Origin: Cytophagales bacterium | Lineage (GTDB): Bacteria > Bacteroidota > Bacteroidia > Cytophagales > 172606-1 | Assembly (NCBI GenBank): GCA_030446715.1 | Contig: JAUJMU010000001.1 | Span: 989,619 to 1,053,618, forward strand | Direction of reading: 5' to 3' | Length of the DNA stretch: 64,000 bases | Shown: in pieces, positions 8,952 to 17,548 of the stretch | How positions within the stretch are numbered: the first letter of the stretch is position 1 | Layout of the letters: each line of letters opens with the position of its first letter | Translations under genes and position numbers: made by a program | Notes under the pieces: generated by a model | What the model was told of the DNA's origin: nothing | The model's database searches: none | The model's input: the letters and a program-made list of their open reading frames with translations, nothing else

Positions 8952-10050
8952 GACTTCTAAGCTTCGCCGGTACGCTGAAGCCGGTCCGGCCGCCGGTGCC
9001 GTCTAGTTCACCCAGCAGCATATCCGTAATCTGATCAGCCGGCGAACGGTTGAACTGATTGAACAGGCCGCTGATCGAATTGCCCACCCGGATAGGCCCC
9101 AAAGCAATGGATGCCGCCTTTCCCGCCGGCACGGCCAGCAGATCGGCCACTTTATCACCCAGCAGAAAACGCATGTAGGAAGGCAGGAAATCAGCCGCCA
9201 TGGCCGAGGGGACCGTCTCAGTCATGCAGTCGAGCAGGGCTTTGGTGAGCCCGGCCCCGGCTTCCGACGGCCGGAAGTGCCGCTCGCGGATGCGCCGGTC
9301 GAGCCAATAGGCCGCTTTCAGGTTCTGCGGCAGCATATCTTCATGCATGCCCAGCATCCGGCCGATTACATTCCACAGGTGCAGGTAGGCTTCGGCATCT
9401 TCCTGCGAGTAGTAAAAGCCCAGTTTGGTCAGTCCGTCCAGCACGATGTACGTAAATGAAAGGTGCGTGCCGGCCATGTCTTCCTGATTCACCGGTGCTC
9501 CCCATGTCTCCTGCCACTGGCCGCTCTGGTTTACGTGATAGCGTACCGCTGCGTGAATCAGTCGTACCTTCTGGATACTGCGGATGCCTTTGCCAGCGGA
9601 GGCAAAGGCGTTTTTGTCCATCACTTCCAGCAGAAACTGAGCCGTTTCGGCCAGCCGCCGCCGGGCATCGTTGCGGATGCGCTGCGAAAGCCACAGCACT
9701 TGTGCCCCGTCGGCGGCGGCGTAGCAGTAAGGCAGCGAGTAACAACCCAGAATGGAGAGAATGGGCCGGGAATGGCGGGCAAAGAACGCGGCCCCCTGCT
9801 GCATTTTGCGGCGGCTGGCCCACTCCGGTAATGCAGAGGTGTCGGCAAAATACCGGCTCAGCGAAGAAGCAAATTCGTCTGGTACCGGCTGATCATTTCG
9901 GACCAAAGCGGCAATCCATTCGTTGAGTTGTCTGAAATTGTGCTCCGCGAAAAGCCCTTCAACTGCCGCATCGGCCACAGGATCGGTTTGCAGGCGGGCC
10001 TTCTGCAATCGGGCGGCCGGGAAAAATTCAGTCGGGGAATGGGTTCTCAT
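8929..10050 (-). CDS. Oxygenase MpaB / latex-clearing-protein family (DUF2236)
   Basis: A 373-residue protein of the family that includes fungal MpaB and bacterial latex-clearing protein, which are haem-dependent oxygenases that cleave isoprenoid chains. The family-like core runs from IRSIQKVRLIHAAVRYHV (about 155-172) through WGAPVNQEDMAGTHLSFTY (about 184-202). The His in LIHAAVR and the Arg/Lys in the first helix fit the haem-binding region of the family. There is no signal peptide, so it is probably cytoplasmic. The physiological substrate is unknown. The ATG at 10048-10050 is the first in frame. Confidence 0.8.
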   Translation of the reverse strand: MRTHSPTEFFPAARLQKARLQTDPVADAAVEGLFAEHNFRQLNEWIAALVRNDQPVPDEFASSLSRYFADTSALPEWASRRKMQQGAAFFARHSRPILSILGCYSLPYCYAAADGAQVLWLSQRIRNDARRRLAETAQFLLEVMDKNAFASAGKGIRSIQKVRLIHAAVRYHVNQSGQWQETWGAPVNQEDMAGTHLSFTYIVLDGLTKLGFYYSQEDAEAYLHLWNVIGRMLGMHEDMLPQNLKAAYWLDRRIRERHFRPSEAGAGLTKALLDCMTETVPSAMAADFLPSYMRFLLGDKVADLLAVPAGKAASIALGPIRVGNSISGLFNQFNRSPADQITDMLLGELDGTGGRTGFSVPAKLRSQTGDMRL

Positions 10051-10103
10051 AGCACTGCGGGTCTAACCCTGATATAAGCCATCCTGCCTCAAAAATGTTC
10101 ACC

Positions 10104-10136
10104 AAAAAAGAACCCGGCTGTTGATTCAGCCGGGTT
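10104..10136 (-). terminator. Intrinsic terminator, reverse strand
   Basis: A perfect 10-bp stem (aacccggctg at 10111-10120, cagccgggtt at 10127-10136) with a six-base loop. On the reverse strand it is followed by a T tract (aaaaaa at 10104-10109 on the + strand). It acts on leftward transcription. Confidence 0.7.
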
Positions 10137-10175
10137 GCCGCAATGGGAAGGCAGACGTAGAGGGTCTTTCTGCCG

Positions 10176-10292
10176 TCAGGTAAGGTCCGCTACTTCCCGG
10201 GTCAGGGCCTGCTGGTGCAAGATCGCCTTCAGAGTCAGGTTGGCGAACTGCTGCTCACGCCCGGAAAGGTGAATTCCGGCAAGATTGCACAC
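10176..10292 (-). pseudogene. Possible small coding remnant between two terminators
   Basis: A reverse-strand frame ending in TGA at 10176 encodes a coding-like stretch (VCNLAGIHLSGREQQFANLT and onward). The frame remains open upstream to beyond the lon terminator, but only a GTG at 10292 could start it. It lies between the lon terminator and a second leftward terminator at 10104-10136. It may be the tail of a lost gene, a real 38-residue protein, or chance. I do not recognise it. Confidence 0.25.
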
Positions 10293-10330
10293 CCTCAGCG
10301 CGGCTGAAACGCCAGGGCCGGAGCAGATAT

Positions 10331-10364
10331 AAAAAAACCGGACCTGATATTCTTCAGGCCCGGT
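10331..10364 (-). terminator. Terminator of lon
   Basis: On the reverse strand the stem accgggcctga/tcaggtccggt (11 bp, one mismatch) has a six-base loop and is followed by seven T residues. It lies 20 bp after the lon stop codon. Confidence 0.85.
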
Positions 10365-10383
10365 CTGTATGAAGGTTTTTGAA

Positions 10384-12897
10384 TTAATTACTCACTGCCC
10401 GTACCTGCTCCGGGAAAAGCACTTCACTTTTGCCGTCCGGGATGGTGAGGTTAAATGGTCTTTTTACCTTTTCCGGCAGCAGTGCAACGGCCAGTACATC
10501 GTCCACGTGGTTCACGAAGTGAAACTTCATGTCCCTGATATAGGCTGAGTTGATCTCGTCGATATCCTTGCGGTTTTTGGCCGAAAGAATCACCTCCTGA
10601 ATGCCGGCCCGGCGGGCTGCCAGAATCTTTTCCTTGATACCCCCAACCGGCAGTACCACGCCCCGCAGGGTAATCTCGCCGGTCATGGCGATGCGTTCTT
10701 TCAGCCTGCGCTGCGTGTAAACGGAAGCCATGGAGGTAAACATGGTAATGCCCGCGGAGGGGCCGTCTTTGGGAACGGCGCCGGCAGGTACGTGGATGTG
10801 CAGATCAAAGTAGTCAAACACCCGGTAATCAATACCCAGTGAATCGTAATTGGCCCGCAGGTAGGAGAGAGCGGCCACGGCAGATTCTTTCATCACCTCA
10901 CCCAGCTGCCCCGAAAGGGTAAGTTTGCCTTTGCCGCGGCTCAGGCTGGATTCAATGAACATGATCTCGCCGCCGACTGAAGTCCAGGCCAGCCCCGTGA
11001 CTACCCCCGCAATGTCATTGGCCTGGTAGAGTTCTTTGTCAAACAACTCCGGTCCCAGCATTCCGGGGATATCGGCCGAGGTAATCTTTTTGCTGTGTTC
11101 CTCTTCCATCGCCACTGATTTGGCTACGCGCCGGACCACGGCGCCGATTTTCTGCTCCAGGTTACGCACGCCCGATTCGCGGGTGTAATCGTCAATCAGC
11201 TTGACCACGGCCTTGTCGTCAAAGACAGCATCTTTGGTGCCCAGGCCATGCTCTTTGCGCTGTTTCGGAATCAGGTGCTTTTTGGCAATCTGAACTTTCT
11301 CTTCAAGGGTATAGCCGCTTACCTCAATGATTTCCATGCGGTCGCGGAGGGCCGGATGAATGGTATCCAGTGAGTTGGCCGTGGCGATAAACAGCACCTT
11401 CGACAGGTCGAATTCTACTTCGAGGTAGTTATCCATGAAGGCGAAGTTCTGCTCCGGGTCCAGCACCTCCAGCAGGGCCGAGGCCGGGTCGCCACGGAAG
11501 TCAGACGATACTTTGTCGATTTCATCCAGAATAAACACCGGATTGGAAGACTTCGCCTTCTTCAGGTTCTGAATGATTTTGCCGGGCATGGCACCTACGT
11601 ACGTCTTGCGGTGGCCCCGCACCTCGGCTTCATCGTGTACGCCGCCCAGCGACATCCGGATGTATTTGCGGCCCAGCGCCTTGGCCACTGACCTTCCCAG
11701 CGAGGTTTTGCCTACACCGGGGGGGCCATACAGGCACAGGATCGGTCCCTTCATGTTGTTCTTCAGCTTCAGCACGGCCAGGTACTCCAGAATCCGCTCT
11801 TTTACCTTTTCGAGGCCAAAGTGATCGGCATCGAGTATCTTTTTAGCTTTGACCAGATCAAAATTGTCTTTGGTAAACTCCCCCCAGGGCAGATCGGACA
11901 GCAGCTCAGCGTAGTTCATGGCCACCGGATACTCGGCTGCGGCCGGATTCATCCGGTGGATTTTATCCAACTCTTTGAAAAAGTGCTTCGCCACGGCTTC
12001 GGGCCATTGCTTTTTGGCACCTTTGGCTCTCAGATCCTCGATTTCCTTTTCCGTGCCTTCATAGCCCAGTTCGTCCTGCAGCACCTTGATCTGCTGGCGC
12101 AGAAAATAATCCCGCTGCTGCTGGTCAATGTCGGAGTGTACTTTGCTCTGGATTTCGTTTTTCAGTTCCAGCAACTGAATGTCCTTGAGCATGTACTGCA
12201 GCAGGATAGTGGCCCGCTGAACGCCGTCACCCGTTTCCAGTATCTTTTGCTTGTCAGATACATCAGCTTCAATATTGGAAGAGAGGAAGTGCGTGAGAAA
12301 ACTCGGACTTTCGATGTTGTCGAGGGCAATCTGGGCCTCCTGGGGAATCTCGGGCTTAAGGCGCAGGATTTTGGAAGCGGCTTCCTTGAGTGAACGGACC
12401 AGTGCCTTCATCTCCCGCCTTGTTGCATCCGGAAAATTCTCGGGAAGGAGGCTGGCTTTGGCAATCAGGTAAGGGTCTTCCTGTACGACCGAATCCATCC
12501 GGAACCGGCGCTTGCCCTGTATGATAATAGTGGTGTTGCCGTCAGGCAATACCAGGGTCTTGAGAATATGGGCTACAGTGCCCACTTTGTACAGGTCATC
12601 GAAAGCAGGGTCTTCCTTAAGCGGATTAGCCTGCGCCACTACACCGATTACGCGGTTGCCTTTGTAGGCTTTCTTCACCAGCCGGATGGATTTTTGCCGG
12701 CTTACGGTAATGGGAATGACCACTCCGGGATACAACACCGTGTTCTTGACCGGAAGAATGGGCAGTTCGTCAGGGATTTTGTATTTATCAATTTCTTCTT
12801 CCTCTTCGGGCGAAAGCAAAGGAATCATTTCTACCGTATCATCCTCGATCATATCGGCAACCATGATATTCCTGAACGGATTCTCTCTGTGTTTCAT
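10384..12897 (-). CDS. lon: ATP-dependent protease La (Lon)
   Basis: An 837-residue cytoplasmic AAA+ serine protease for quality control and regulatory proteolysis. The domains are an N-terminal substrate-binding LON domain (about 45-245), an AAA+ module with Walker [12 protein letters not shown] (about 393) and Walker [11 protein letters not shown], and a C-terminal peptidase with the Ser-Lys dyad: Ser in [10 protein letters not shown] (about 712) and Lys in [14 protein letters not shown] (about 755). Length and order match LonA. The start was placed at ATG 12897; the frame extends two codons further to a TTG. A strong terminator follows. Heat-stress control is expected from the family but no operator is visible. 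Confidence 0.95.
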   Translation of the reverse strand: MKHRENPFRNIMVADMIEDDTVEMIPLLSPEEEEEIDKYKIPDELPILPVKNTVLYPGVVIPITVSRQKSIRLVKKAYKGNRVIGVVAQANPLKEDPAFDDLYKVGTVAHILKTLVLPDGNTTIIIQGKRRFRMDSVVQEDPYLIAKASLLPENFPDATRREMKALVRSLKEAASKILRLKPEIPQEAQIALDNIESPSFLTHFLSSNIEADVSDKQKILETGDGVQRATILLQYMLKDIQLLELKNEIQSKVHSDIDQQQRDYFLRQQIKVLQDELGYEGTEKEIEDLRAKGAKKQWPEAVAKHFFKELDKIHRMNPAAAEYPVAMNYAELLSDLPWGEFTKDNFDLVKAKKILDADHFGLEKVKERILEYLAVLKLKNNMKGPILCLYGPPGVGKTSLGRSVAKALGRKYIRMSLGGVHDEAEVRGHRKTYVGAMPGKIIQNLKKAKSSNPVFILDEIDKVSSDFRGDPASALLEVLDPEQNFAFMDNYLEVEFDLSKVLFIATANSLDTIHPALRDRMEIIEVSGYTLEEKVQIAKKHLIPKQRKEHGLGTKDAVFDDKAVVKLIDDYTRESGVRNLEQKIGAVVRRVAKSVAMEEEHSKKITSADIPGMLGPELFDKELYQANDIAGVVTGLAWTSVGGEIMFIESSLSRGKGKLTLSGQLGEVMKESAVAALSYLRANYDSLGIDYRVFDYFDLHIHVPAGAVPKDGPSAGITMFTSMASVYTQRRLKERIAMTGEITLRGVVLPVGGIKEKILAARRAGIQEVILSAKNRKDIDEINSAYIRDMKFHFVNHVDDVLAVALLPEKVKRPFNLTIPDGKSEVLFPEQVRAVSN

Positions 12898-13162
12898 CAG
12901 CAATATTTAAGTAACATATTCAAAACCAAGCGGCCCCTGTATAAGTTTAAACAGAGTTGCTACCGGAAAAATTGGATGTATCTGTCAATTTGTCGTTTGA
13001 AATAGCGGCTAATATACGCCAGTAAATAAGGATATTACATAGTCAAGAGCCGTGCCAGTTACCCGCCGGTCCCGATCCCACCCGGGATATTGAGTTTCCT
13101 ACAAAATACGCATATTTTGGTGTAATCTGTTTCCGCATTCTACGTAATCAGACTTTTACCTT

Positions 13163-15154
13163 ATGAACATAAATAGATGCTCTGTGTGGCTGGTGACTAC
13201 GGCGCTACTGCTGGTAAGTGCTGCCGGGCTGTGTCAGCCGGTTACCAGAGCTAAGTTCAGAACTGCAATTGTCCGCAAATCTGCCAAAGACAGCCTGCGC
13301 CGGGTGGCCCTGCAGTATTACGATTTCAGGAATATCAACCGGGTGGCTTATTACCAGAACAGCAAGCTGCTGGAGCAGATCGAACGGTTTCAGCGGAGGG
13401 GAGAACACGAAAAGGCTTACCCGCTGCTGACAGAATATGTCCGCAGCTTCGGCATCCAGAATTTCTACCGGGATACGCAGCTGCTCTGGAGCCTTGCCAG
13501 ACTCGTGGAGAAGTACGACGACATCGAGAAGGCTAAGTTTCTGTACCGGCTGGTCCTCAAGCACCACCGCGGCGACCTGAGTAAAACGATCCATCACTAC
13601 GACTCTCTGTCCAACTTTGATAAGGACTACTTCGTGCCGCTGGAATATTATTATGAACTGGTGGAGTACCGTAAATCCATTGATACGCTTCGTCCGCCGG
13701 TAGGCGTGCTGCTCACGATGGGGTCTGAAGTAAACTCTCCGCTGGCCGATTACGGCCCCACGCTGGGCGGTGATAATCAGACGATGTTATTCACTTCCAA
13801 GCGGAATGTCCGCAAAAGCGGGGTAAGCGGGGTGACACACAATGAAGATATTTATTATTCACGTAAGATTGATGCCGATTACTGGGATGATGCCCAGCCA
13901 CTCAAAGCCATCAACACGGTGTACAATGAAGGATCGGCCAAACTCAGCCGCGACGGAAAGACGTTGTACTTTGCCCGGTGCGAAAGTCCCGACAGCTACG
14001 GCAACTGTGATATTTTCGTGGCTCAGCTGCAACCCGACAGCACCTGGGGCAACATACGTAACCTGGGGCCGCAGGTGAACGGCCCCTCCTGGGATTCGCA
14101 GCCGGCACTGTCACACACGGAAGACACGCTGTATTTTGCTTCCGACCGGATCGGCGGATTCGGGCTTTCCGATCTGTGGTTTACGTATGTGCAGAAAGAC
14201 GGTACCTGGGCGCCTGCCCGGAACATGGGTCCGGTGATCAATACCCGGCAGAGCGAGGTGAGCCCTTTCTACCACCCGAAATATAATGTACTCTACTTCA
14301 GTTCCAACGGTCAACTGCTCAGCTTCGGTGATTTTGACATTTACAAGTGCTACAACCTGGAGGGCCGGTGGCAGGAACCCCGCAGCATCGGGCCGCTGGT
14401 AAACGGCAAGGGCAGTGAATATTATTTTACGATCGACTCCGAATCCAGGGATTTGTTTTATGCCCGGTCGGAGGAGAGTAATCTGAAAAATCTGGATTTG
14501 TTCTCCTTCCCGCTGCCGATGGAGGCGCAGCCCCTTTCGTTTATCAAACTGGAAGGCTCAGTGCGCGATTCAATTACGGGGAATCCGTTTACAGGTATCG
14601 TGTCGGTGATAGATCTGACTTCCGGCATTGAGGTGGCTCCTAAATTTCTGCGTCCCGATGGCAGCTACGATTTTGATCTGATCCAGGACAAGAACTACCT
14701 TGTAATCATCAGCGGAGAAGATTTTTTCCGGATCGAGCGGACCTTCAAGCTGGTTGGCGATACGGCCATTCACATCCAAACGCCGGCTCTCAGCCTCAAA
14801 AAGTGGGAGTTTGCCTCGCTGGAGTTTGAACCTGGCAACGCCAGGATTCTGCCTGCCATGTACAGTGATTTAAACAAGGTGGTGGCCTTCCTGGTGGATC
14901 ACCCCAGCTTTTACCTGAGAATATCAGGGCATACCGACTCCAACGGGGATGCTGCCTCCAACATGAAACTGTCCCAGCGCCGGGCCGAAGCCATCAAGAA
15001 GTATGTGGTGGATAAAGGAAAAATTCCCGACAAACGCATTGAGGCAAAAGGCTACGGCAGTACCATGCCCATTGTGGAGGAGAAAACGCAGGCCGACCGG
15101 GCCATCAACCGCCGGGTAGAGTTTGAAATATTCAAACCCTCAGCTTCCAGGTAG
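13163..15154 (+). CDS. PorE-like OmpA-family protein (TPR, PD40 propeller, CRD, OmpA)
   Basis: A 663-residue exported protein. A signal peptide (residues 1-24, ending AGLCQ) is followed by a TPR-like helical region (about 30-165), a beta-propeller of PD40/WD40-like repeats (about 180-430, with repeats such as TLYFARCESPDSYGNCDIF and TLYFASDRIGGFGLSDLWF), a carboxypeptidase-regulatory-like domain (about 445-530, EGSVRDSITGNPFTG) and an OmpA peptidoglycan-binding domain (about 550-663, ISGHTDSNGD and LSQRRAEAIKKYV). This four-part order is that of PorE, the type IX secretion subunit that anchors the complex to peptidoglycan. Many Bacteroidetes carry several such proteins, so the PorE role is inference, helped by porU and porV about 2.4 kb downstream. 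Confidence 0.82.
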   Translation: MNINRCSVWLVTTALLLVSAAGLCQPVTRAKFRTAIVRKSAKDSLRRVALQYYDFRNINRVAYYQNSKLLEQIERFQRRGEHEKAYPLLTEYVRSFGIQNFYRDTQLLWSLARLVEKYDDIEKAKFLYRLVLKHHRGDLSKTIHHYDSLSNFDKDYFVPLEYYYELVEYRKSIDTLRPPVGVLLTMGSEVNSPLADYGPTLGGDNQTMLFTSKRNVRKSGVSGVTHNEDIYYSRKIDADYWDDAQPLKAINTVYNEGSAKLSRDGKTLYFARCESPDSYGNCDIFVAQLQPDSTWGNIRNLGPQVNGPSWDSQPALSHTEDTLYFASDRIGGFGLSDLWFTYVQKDGTWAPARNMGPVINTRQSEVSPFYHPKYNVLYFSSNGQLLSFGDFDIYKCYNLEGRWQEPRSIGPLVNGKGSEYYFTIDSESRDLFYARSEESNLKNLDLFSFPLPMEAQPLSFIKLEGSVRDSITGNPFTGIVSVIDLTSGIEVAPKFLRPDGSYDFDLIQDKNYLVIISGEDFFRIERTFKLVGDTAIHIQTPALSLKKWEFASLEFEPGNARILPAMYSDLNKVVAFLVDHPSFYLRISGHTDSNGDAASNMKLSQRRAEAIKKYVVDKGKIPDKRIEAKGYGSTMPIVEEKTQADRAINRRVEFEIFKPSASR

Positions 15155-15252
15155 GGAGAGTAGAGAGTTGGGAGGTTGAGGAGTTACAGAAGGCAGGAAC
15201 GGAGGAACTGCTCATTCAAAACCTCCGATTTGTCATCCGGAACCTGTTCCCG

Positions 15253-15735
15253 TCACAGGTTTTGAACGCTTTCGCCGGGCTTGAACAGAAAGGACCGTTT
15301 GCCCGAAGGAGTGACCAGATTCACCATGTTGATCTGGTCGTCAAAAACCTCAGTCAGTACGGCGTTCTGCAGGCGTTTGCCGGCGAGGCTTTCCACATCC
15401 CTTATTTCAAAATAAAGCCAGGTAACGTCTACGGTGATTTCCTTGCCCAGCAGATTGACCGGCCGGCGGCGGTTGCCCGCGTCAATAACCGAAAAGTTTT
15501 TGGCGAGGTAGTTTTGAATGAACGGATCGGCAGTGCCGGCATCTGTCACGCGGATTGCTTTCCCGCCGTTCTCCCGCGAAAGGGCATTCTCCAGATCATC
15601 CGTAAAAACCCGCAGACTTACTTCCAGCACCCGCTCCGGGGCATTGTAGTGCACCTCCGCGAGGCTGGTGTGAAAATCGTGAAGCCGCGCCGGTACAAAA
15701 AGGGAAAACAGGAGAACAATCAGTGAAACGTGCAT
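15253..15735 (-). CDS. DUF6702-like exported protein
   Basis: A 160-residue protein with an N-terminal hydrophobic signal (MHVSLIVLLFSLFVPARLHDF). The mature part begins HDFHTSLAEVHYN and is rich in beta-strand, consistent with the Bacteroidetes DUF6702 family of unknown role. The ATG at 15735 was preferred to an upstream TTG at 15771. The gene lies 69 bp downstream of ilvA on the same strand and may be its distal operon partner. No catalytic residues are evident. Confidence 0.75.
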   Translation of the reverse strand: MHVSLIVLLFSLFVPARLHDFHTSLAEVHYNAPERVLEVSLRVFTDDLENALSRENGGKAIRVTDAGTADPFIQNYLAKNFSVIDAGNRRRPVNLLGKEITVDVTWLYFEIRDVESLAGKRLQNAVLTEVFDDQINMVNLVTPSGKRSFLFKPGESVQNL

Positions 15736-15804
15736 AGCGGTTTTAAAGAAACGTAGCTGTTGTGATGCCAAAACTTTGCCAACCGGCTACAGCGTAACAA
15801 AATT

Positions 15805-17049
15805 TTACACAAAATATTTCCGCAGCATGTCATCGTAAGTGATGTTGATGCACCTGATGTTGTTTTCCCGCAGCCGCTGCATGAGTCCGTCCAGATCGTC
15901 GCGGTTGGTGAGTTCAATGCCCACCAGCGCCGGGCCGAATTCTTTGTTCGTCTTTTTCAGGTATTCAAACCGGACAATGTCATCATTGGGGCCGAGGGCA
16001 TGCTGCAGAAAACGGAGCAGTTCGCCGGGCTTCTGGGCAAATTCCACAATAAAATAGTGCTTCAGTCCTTCGTAGATCAGGCTGCGGTCAATGACCTCCG
16101 GGTAGCGGGAAATGTCATTGTTGCCGCCGCTGATGATGCAGACCACCTTTTTCCCGCGGATATCACCGGTGAGCTGGTCTAAGGCGGCTACAGTAAGCGC
16201 ACCGGCGGGCTCTGTGATCAGCCCTTCGTTCTGGTAGAGCTCAATCATGGTGGTGCAGACCTTGCCCTCCGGCGTGGCGATCAGCTTGTCCACGTGCTGG
16301 CGGACCAGCTCAAAGGTGAGGTCACCGGCCTTTTTCACGGCCACGCCGTCAATGAAACTGTCAATATTGTCCAATATTTTAGGATAACCCGCTTTGATGG
16401 CTTCTACCATTTTAGGGGCTCCCTGCGGATCAATCCCGATGATGCTGATGTCCGGCCGGACGTGCTTCAGGTAGCTGCTGATGCCCGAAATGAGGCCACC
16501 GCCACCTACCGGCGCTACCACCACTTCGGCATCGGGCAGGTCCTGAAGGATCTCCACGCCTACAGTGCCCTGCCCCGAAATGGTCTGGAGGTTATCGAAG
16601 GGGTGTACGTAAGACATCCCGTTGTCGGAGCAGAACTTGGAGGCCACGTGGGCGGCCTCGTCGTAGGTGGTGCCTACGAGTTCAATCGTGATCCGGTCGC
16701 CGCCGAAATGCCGGACCCGTTCGATCTTCTGGCGGGGCGTTACCTGGGGCATGAAAATATAGCCTTTGATCTGCATCAGGCTGCAGCTGTAGGCAAAGCC
16801 CTGGGCATGGTTGCCGGCACTGGCACACACTACGCCCTTCTGGCGCTGCCCGGGCTGGAGGGAAAAAATATTATAGTACGCCCCCCGGATTTTATAGGAG
16901 CGGACGGTCTGCTGATCTTCGCGCTTGAGATAAATATCGGCTCTGTATTTAGCTGAAAGGCGTGAGTTGTACTGCAGCGGCGTGTGGATGACAATTTCCT
17001 TCAGAACTTCGTAGGCATTTTCTACTTCCTTGTAGAGCGGGTCTTGCAT
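15805..17049 (-). CDS. ilvA: Threonine dehydratase (biosynthetic)
   Basis: A 414-residue PLP enzyme that deaminates L-threonine to 2-oxobutanoate, the first step of isoleucine synthesis. The PLP lysine is K53 in RSYKIRGAYYN, and the phosphate-binding glycine loop is VGGGGLISGI near residue 170. The C-terminal 85 residues (KHYFIVEFAQKPGELLRFL onward) form a single ACT-like regulatory domain, the site of isoleucine feedback in this class. The start is ATG 17049 (MQDPLYKEV); the frame runs on to a TTG at 17079. No ilv neighbours are present. The one-ACT-domain form is shorter than enterobacterial IlvA. Confidence 0.92.
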   Translation of the reverse strand: MQDPLYKEVENAYEVLKEIVIHTPLQYNSRLSAKYRADIYLKREDQQTVRSYKIRGAYYNIFSLQPGQRQKGVVCASAGNHAQGFAYSCSLMQIKGYIFMPQVTPRQKIERVRHFGGDRITIELVGTTYDEAAHVASKFCSDNGMSYVHPFDNLQTISGQGTVGVEILQDLPDAEVVVAPVGGGGLISGISSYLKHVRPDISIIGIDPQGAPKMVEAIKAGYPKILDNIDSFIDGVAVKKAGDLTFELVRQHVDKLIATPEGKVCTTMIELYQNEGLITEPAGALTVAALDQLTGDIRGKKVVCIISGGNNDISRYPEVIDRSLIYEGLKHYFIVEFAQKPGELLRFLQHALGPNDDIVRFEYLKKTNKEFGPALVGIELTNRDDLDGLMQRLRENNIRCINITYDDMLRKYFV

Positions 17050-17209
17050 AGTATATACTGCGGTAAAGAATATTGGCAAATGTGCAGGTAGTTCATATTT
17101 GCCTGATCAAGCAATCTATAAGTTTTTTAAAACAATAAAGCCGCCCCCTACGCCGAAAGAGCCCGATAAATTGGAAATGTGGATCAGACGCAGATTTATC
17201 CGATTTTAG

Positions 17210-17217
17210 TAGTTTTG
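17210..17217 (+). promoter_or_regulatory. Bacteroidetes -7 promoter box for purS-porU
   Basis: TAGTTTTG matches TAnnTTTG and lies 29 bases before the purS ATG. No good -33 element is seen at the expected distance. Confidence 0.45.
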
Positions 17218-17246
17218 GGGCCTGACCAACAAATCCCGCTACACCG

Positions 17247-17501
17247 ATGAAATTCCTCGCCCAAATTGACGTTATGCCATTGAAAGAAATTCTGGATCCG
17301 CAGGGAAAAGCCGTCCGGCTTGGCTTAAAGAATCTGGGTATTCATGAAGTGGGAGATGTGCGGATCGGCCGCCATATCGCAATGGAAGTGGAAGCAGCCG
17401 ACCAGGCCGCCGCCGGGCAGATCGTGCAGACGGCCTGCAAGAAACTGCTTGCCAACCTGATCATGGAAGATTTCTCCTATACCCTTCAGCCACTGGCTTA
17501 A
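17247..17501 (+). CDS. purS: Phosphoribosylformylglycinamidine synthase subunit PurS
   Basis: An 84-residue subunit of the three-part FGAM synthase (PurS, PurQ and the small PurL), which converts FGAR to FGAM in purine synthesis. The pattern VMPLKEILDPQGKAVRLGLKNLG followed by VGDVRIGRHI and CKKLLANLIMEDF is typical. It bridges the glutaminase and synthetase subunits. Here it sits only 47 bp before porU with no other pur gene, an unlinked arrangement. The start is ATG 17247; length is normal. Confidence 0.92.
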   Translation: MKFLAQIDVMPLKEILDPQGKAVRLGLKNLGIHEVGDVRIGRHIAMEVEAADQAAAGQIVQTACKKLLANLIMEDFSYTLQPLA

Positions 17502-17548
17502 AACGCCGGTGACCATACCCGTCCGGGAGCCGGTCCGGAACCCACACA

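Noticed and set aside
11821..12393. 190-residue + strand frame opposite lon
   Set aside because: Antisense shadow of lon with no motif.
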